From Poteriospumella lacustris (lineage: Eukaryota > Sar > Chrysophyceae > Chromulinales > Dinobryaceae), in contig SMOI01000305.1 in NCBI GenBank assembly GCA_008000375.1, forward strand, positions 1 to 37,046: 37,046 nt of DNA. Reading direction: 5' to 3'. Of this stretch, positions 33,582 through 37,046 are shown one piece after another. Position numbers and translations under genes: made by a program. How positions within the stretch are numbered: the first letter of the stretch is position 1; each line of letters starts with the position of its first letter. The notes under the pieces are model-generated. The model made no database searches and was not told the origin of the DNA. It saw only the letters and a list, made by a program, of their open reading frames with translations.

Positions 33582-36500
33582 ATGAAGAATACAACAATGA
33601 GTCAAGGTGGTGTCAAGGTGACTCGACAAGAATGGCTGGAGACCTTATTTCGGTATTTGTTGCCGTGTCCTGAAGGAGTGGAACTTAGCCAACTTGGTAA
33701 TGAAGTACCTACAAGCCAATGCAGTGAAAAACTTCCCAAGTATGCAAAAATACCCAAGATCGACAACCGCTTTCATTTCCACGATGGGCGTCTATACGCT
33801 GTTCCTCCAGAAAACGAGAAACCAGTGCCAACGGGTCCGATTGGACCGATCGATGAGTCTGCTGACCAATTCTACGGATTTCTCAAGGAACAACCCACGA
33901 ATTCAGCCCTACTGAAAGAGGAGTTAGAAGAGTACTTCACTCGTTGGAGGGAGGCGTATCACCACCGGGCTGTATTCGCCGGTGTCCTGAAATCGCTGGT
34001 GAAACGGAAGTTTCTTCGCTTCGTCCACAAATCGAAACGGTATGTTCCAAGTTTCCGTGATCCGTTGGTCCGAAGAGCTGCCCGTAGCGCCTTGTCAGTA
34101 CAAGAAGGAATCTTTGTCGGCGAAATCAAGTTTGAACCCGCCAAACCGATTCCGCCGGGGGAGAGACTGTCCACGACGCTGTCGATCCGAAACGACCGCG
34201 ATGTTGACGTGTCGATTGAGCGGACGGAATGGTTTCAGCAGCACTCCCATCTCTTCTCCATCACGGACAAGCTACCATTGATCGTGCCGGTGGGATCGAC
34301 GGTGGAGCTGACTGTGGTGTACAGCTCGACCAGCGTCGGGATTCATCAGAACAAATGCATTCTGTACATCGCTGGCTGCCAGTTCATGCGCGGATGTACA
34401 GCGTCCTCGGCCACTGCGTTGGCGGAGCACTTGCAACCGAGTGAACCTTACACGCGCCGAGAGCGTCGGCGTCGTGTGCAACGAAGAAACGTGAAAACGA
34501 GAGGAGATCGGCCTCCCTCGAAAGGCGGCATGCCGTTCACCGTGAAACTGACGAACCATCCCATTCCCCGCGGATTCGCAGACCGCATTGCGGGTGGAGA
34601 GTTACAGGAGGCGCTGCGCGATCTCCGAACGTCGTTATGGCAGGGCGAAACGGTACTCAACCGTGTCCAGTACGCGGAATTGTTCTCGAAGCTGCTCTAC
34701 GCCGAAGAACTGGCGCGGCGGCAAGAACTGGAGTCGTATGGCCTCGACAATGTGCTTTTCACGAAGGAGGGACACCTGTACGTCATCGACGTCCCCGGTT
34801 TGTCGGAAAACCGACCCTCGGTTCAGGTGGGAGACAGTGTGGAAGTGAGTCTCGCGACGGTTCCGGAGTCTCTGCACGAAGGATTCGTCTACGCGGTCGA
34901 GCAAACGACGATTAAAGTGCGTTTCCATCATTCCTTCCATCGGTTGTGGACTGCCTCCGCGCTGTTCACGGTCGATTTCCGCTTCAAACGCACCCTGTAC
35001 AACATTATGCACGACACGCTGTGCCGTATCGCTGCGGCCACCGACGACCGCGGCGACGTCTACCGGTCGATTCTCCTACCCCGTCACGACGAAGCCCATG
35101 ACATGGACGTCCTGGCCAGCCAGCTCGACTCCCTCCGGCTGCTGCTAGAGGACGACGAGCAGGAGGAGAAGGAGCCGCAGTGGCAGTGGCTTAATGACCG
35201 TCTGAACGCGGAGCAGCGATTGGCCGTGCGCCAAATGGCGATGCCATCGCCGATGCCGCAGGGCGAGTCCCCACGACCCTTTGTTCTCTTCGGACCGCCG
35301 GGAACGGGCAAGACGTCGACGTTGGTCGAGGCCATTGGGCAATTGCTACGCCTCCGCCACCAACGACGAGCAGCGCACGTGCTCGTCTGCGCACCGAGCA
35401 ATGCGGCGGCGGACGAGATCGTGAAACGGCTCGCCGCGACCAATGTCAGCGACGCGGATCTCTTCCGTCTCCACGCGTATTCCCGTCGCGTGGAGGACGT
35501 GGACCCGCTGTCGGTGGGGCGCTACAGCGGCAGCAGCAGCCGCAGCAGCAGCCGCGGTAGCAGTAGCGGCGTGGGCGACACGAGTCATTTCGTGATGCCC
35601 CCGATCGCCGATCTGCAGCGGTACCGAGTGGTGGTCACCACCTGCGCCACCGCCGCGAAGCTCTTCTACCAGGGCATGCCATCGACGCATTTCACCCACG
35701 TGATCATCGACGAGTGTGGGCATTGCATGGAACCCGAAGCCCTCAGCAGTTTCATCCACTTGGCGTCGGCGGCCACACGGTTGATTGTGGCGGGCGACCC
35801 AGAACAGCTCGGCCCGGTCATCCAATCGTCGGTGGCTACCCACGCTGGCTTGGCGATGTCGCTGCTGGAGCGATACACGTCGATGGTTCCGCTGTACCGC
35901 CGCCATCACGAGGACGGCCAATACGCCGAGACGTGGGGCTACAACCCCGCGTATATCGTGAAGCTGGTGCGCTGCTATCGTTGTCACCCCGAGATCATTC
36001 GCGTGCCCAACCGTCGCTTCTATCTCGACCAATTGATTCCCTCCGCTCCATTAGACGTCAGCCACCGCCTCTTGCACTGGCCACAGCTGCCCAACCCCAC
36101 GTTTCCCTTGCTCTTCCACCGTTGCAACGGTGAGAATCTTCAAGAAGCGCATTCGCCGTCGTGGTTCAACATCGCCGAGGTTGAGACTGTCCTCGACTAC
36201 GTGCGGGCGCTACACGCCTTTGGCATTCGCCATGCCGACATCGGCATTATCACGCCGTATCGACAACAAGTGAAGAAGATCCGCCAGGCGCTCGCACTGG
36301 AGGCGTCTGCGTCGTCTGCGTCGTCTGCGTCGGCAGCTTCGGCGTCGTTGGCGTCGGTGGCTTCGGCGTCGTCAGCGGCGTCAGAGGTGTTGGTCGGGTC
36401 GTGCGAGCAGTTCCAGGGACAAGAGCGGCAGGTGATCATCATTTCCACCGTGCGGTCATCGCCGGAGCTGCTGGAGCAAGATGCGCTCTTCAATTTGGGG

Positions 36501-36893
36501 TTTGTAGGGGATCGGAAGCGGTTTAACGTCGCTGTGACCCGTGCGCAAGCGTTGTTGATCGTGGTAGGTTCCCCACGTGTTCTCTGCGGCGATGAGCATT
36601 GGAAAGCGTTGTATGAGCATTGTCAAGCGAACGGGGCGTGTGTGGGCGATGTGACCTGGTCGGGTCCGGAAGAGGTCGAAGATCGCGCCGAAGAGGTCTT
36701 TGGAGGGGTAGAGGAAGAGAAAGGGGAAGCCGCTTCTTCTGCGGTGGTGGTGGATAAGGAAAGCGACATCAAGCCTCGTCCTCCGCCCGAGCCGAAACCG
36801 GTTCCCCCACCGACACCCACACCACGTCCCTCTCCGTCGCCGGCTGCGTCCATCACGGAGCCGTCGGATTCGCCTCGTGCGTCTGAACGGTAA
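33582..36893 (+). CDS. MOV10/SDE3/Armitage-like SF1 (Upf1-like) RNA helicase
   Basis: A single exon encodes 1,103 residues. The start is the first in-frame ATG; the ATG at 33597, in ACAACAATGA with A at -3, is a good alternative. The N-terminal 150 residues look like a winged-helix-type region, followed by a beta-rich domain (about 180-290) typical of MOV10 relatives. The helicase core shows motif I GPPGTGKT (571-578), motif II DECGH (710-714), motif III AGDPEQLGP (737-745), CYRCHPEIIRVPN, ITPYRQQVKKIR, motif V CEQFQGQE (941-948) and motif VI FNVAVTRAQ (981-989). All ATPase residues are present. Family members unwind RNA and act in small-RNA silencing and transposon control in cytoplasmic RNP granules. 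Two Ser/Ala-rich insertions interrupt the core (near 35523-35570 and 36303-36382), and the tail is Pro-rich. Family assignment is strong; the exact orthologue is not decided. Confidence 0.93.
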   Translation: MKNTTMSQGGVKVTRQEWLETLFRYLLPCPEGVELSQLGNEVPTSQCSEKLPKYAKIPKIDNRFHFHDGRLYAVPPENEKPVPTGPIGPIDESADQFYGFLKEQPTNSALLKEELEEYFTRWREAYHHRAVFAGVLKSLVKRKFLRFVHKSKRYVPSFRDPLVRRAARSALSVQEGIFVGEIKFEPAKPIPPGERLSTTLSIRNDRDVDVSIERTEWFQQHSHLFSITDKLPLIVPVGSTVELTVVYSSTSVGIHQNKCILYIAGCQFMRGCTASSATALAEHLQPSEPYTRRERRRRVQRRNVKTRGDRPPSKGGMPFTVKLTNHPIPRGFADRIAGGELQEALRDLRTSLWQGETVLNRVQYAELFSKLLYAEELARRQELESYGLDNVLFTKEGHLYVIDVPGLSENRPSVQVGDSVEVSLATVPESLHEGFVYAVEQTTIKVRFHHSFHRLWTASALFTVDFRFKRTLYNIMHDTLCRIAAATDDRGDVYRSILLPRHDEAHDMDVLASQLDSLRLLLEDDEQEEKEPQWQWLNDRLNAEQRLAVRQMAMPSPMPQGESPRPFVLFGPPGTGKTSTLVEAIGQLLRLRHQRRAAHVLVCAPSNAAADEIVKRLAATNVSDADLFRLHAYSRRVEDVDPLSVGRYSGSSSRSSSRGSSSGVGDTSHFVMPPIADLQRYRVVVTTCATAAKLFYQGMPSTHFTHVIIDECGHCMEPEALSSFIHLASAATRLIVAGDPEQLGPVIQSSVATHAGLAMSLLERYTSMVPLYRRHHEDGQYAETWGYNPAYIVKLVRCYRCHPEIIRVPNRRFYLDQLIPSAPLDVSHRLLHWPQLPNPTFPLLFHRCNGENLQEAHSPSWFNIAEVETVLDYVRALHAFGIRHADIGIITPYRQQVKKIRQALALEASASSASSASAASASLASVASASSAASEVLVGSCEQFQGQERQVIIISTVRSSPELLEQDALFNLGFVGDRKRFNVAVTRAQALLIVVGSPRVLCGDEHWKALYEHCQANGACVGDVTWSGPEEVEDRAEEVFGGVEEEKGEAASSAVVVDKESDIKPRPPPEPKPVPPPTPTPRPSPSPAASITEPSDSPRASER

Positions 36894-37046
36894 ACGCTGG
36901 CTGTACGTACGTCTGAAGACGTGTTTGCCGCTTTCTTTTCGTTTCTCTTTTGGTCTTGTTCTTGTTGTTCTTGTTGTTGTTCGGTGACTGGGGGCCGCCA
37001 CGAGCTGGTCCTTGTCACTGGTCGATCGCTTCGTCGTGTCCCGTCC

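Overview
The window is nuclear DNA of a eukaryote. Long GC-rich coding regions are split by short GT-AG introns (56-82 nt in four genes, one of 395 nt). Starts are ATG, mostly with A or a purine at -3. The proteins carry homopolymer and low-complexity tracts (poly-Ala, Ser, Gly, Glu, Thr), and spacers are CT-rich. The giant Pro-Ser/Thr 'PSGQPS / PTSQPS' array in the first gene is a style well known from stramenopile (heterokont) surface proteins, so a heterokont protist or alga is my best guess. This is inference; no rRNA or organellar marker is present to settle it.

Layout. (1) 1-12651 (+): an uninterrupted ORF, cut by the window start, for a giant surface protein. It has about 1,035 residues of P-S/T-x-x repeats, a polycystin/REJ-like ectodomain with an EGF-like module and a degenerate GPS-like Cys motif, then about eight membrane segments. 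(2) 14082-20137 (+): a two-exon gene for a 1,886-residue type II membrane protein that joins three glycosyltransferase-like modules. (3) 21773-24127: three paralogous genes (-, +, -) for small two-helix membrane proteins with matching exon structure. The first two are divergent and share a promoter region with repeated CGACAAACGACAAA boxes. (4) 24695-29153 (+): a two-exon gene for an EF-hand plus coiled-coil protein with poly-Gly and poly-Ser linkers. (5) 29618-30550 and 31566-32489 (+): a tandem duplicate pair of secreted proteins with ten cysteines each; the duplicated unit includes promoter and 3' flank. (6) 33066-33298 (-): a decayed, inverted fragment of the helicase gene. (7) 33582-36893 (+): an intact MOV10/SDE3/Armitage-type SF1 RNA helicase.

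No operon-like logic is expected or seen. One theme is surface and secretory function: repeat-rich membrane protein, probable Golgi glycosyltransferase, small membrane proteins, secreted Cys-rich pair. The other is recent local duplication: identical 312-bp coding repeats, the three-gene family, the secreted pair and the inverted helicase fragment. The most notable observations are the antisense helicase fragment beside its likely parent (an RNA-silencing-type helicase), the apparently undescribed two-helix family with its shared divergent promoter, and the secreted pair with conserved upstream elements.
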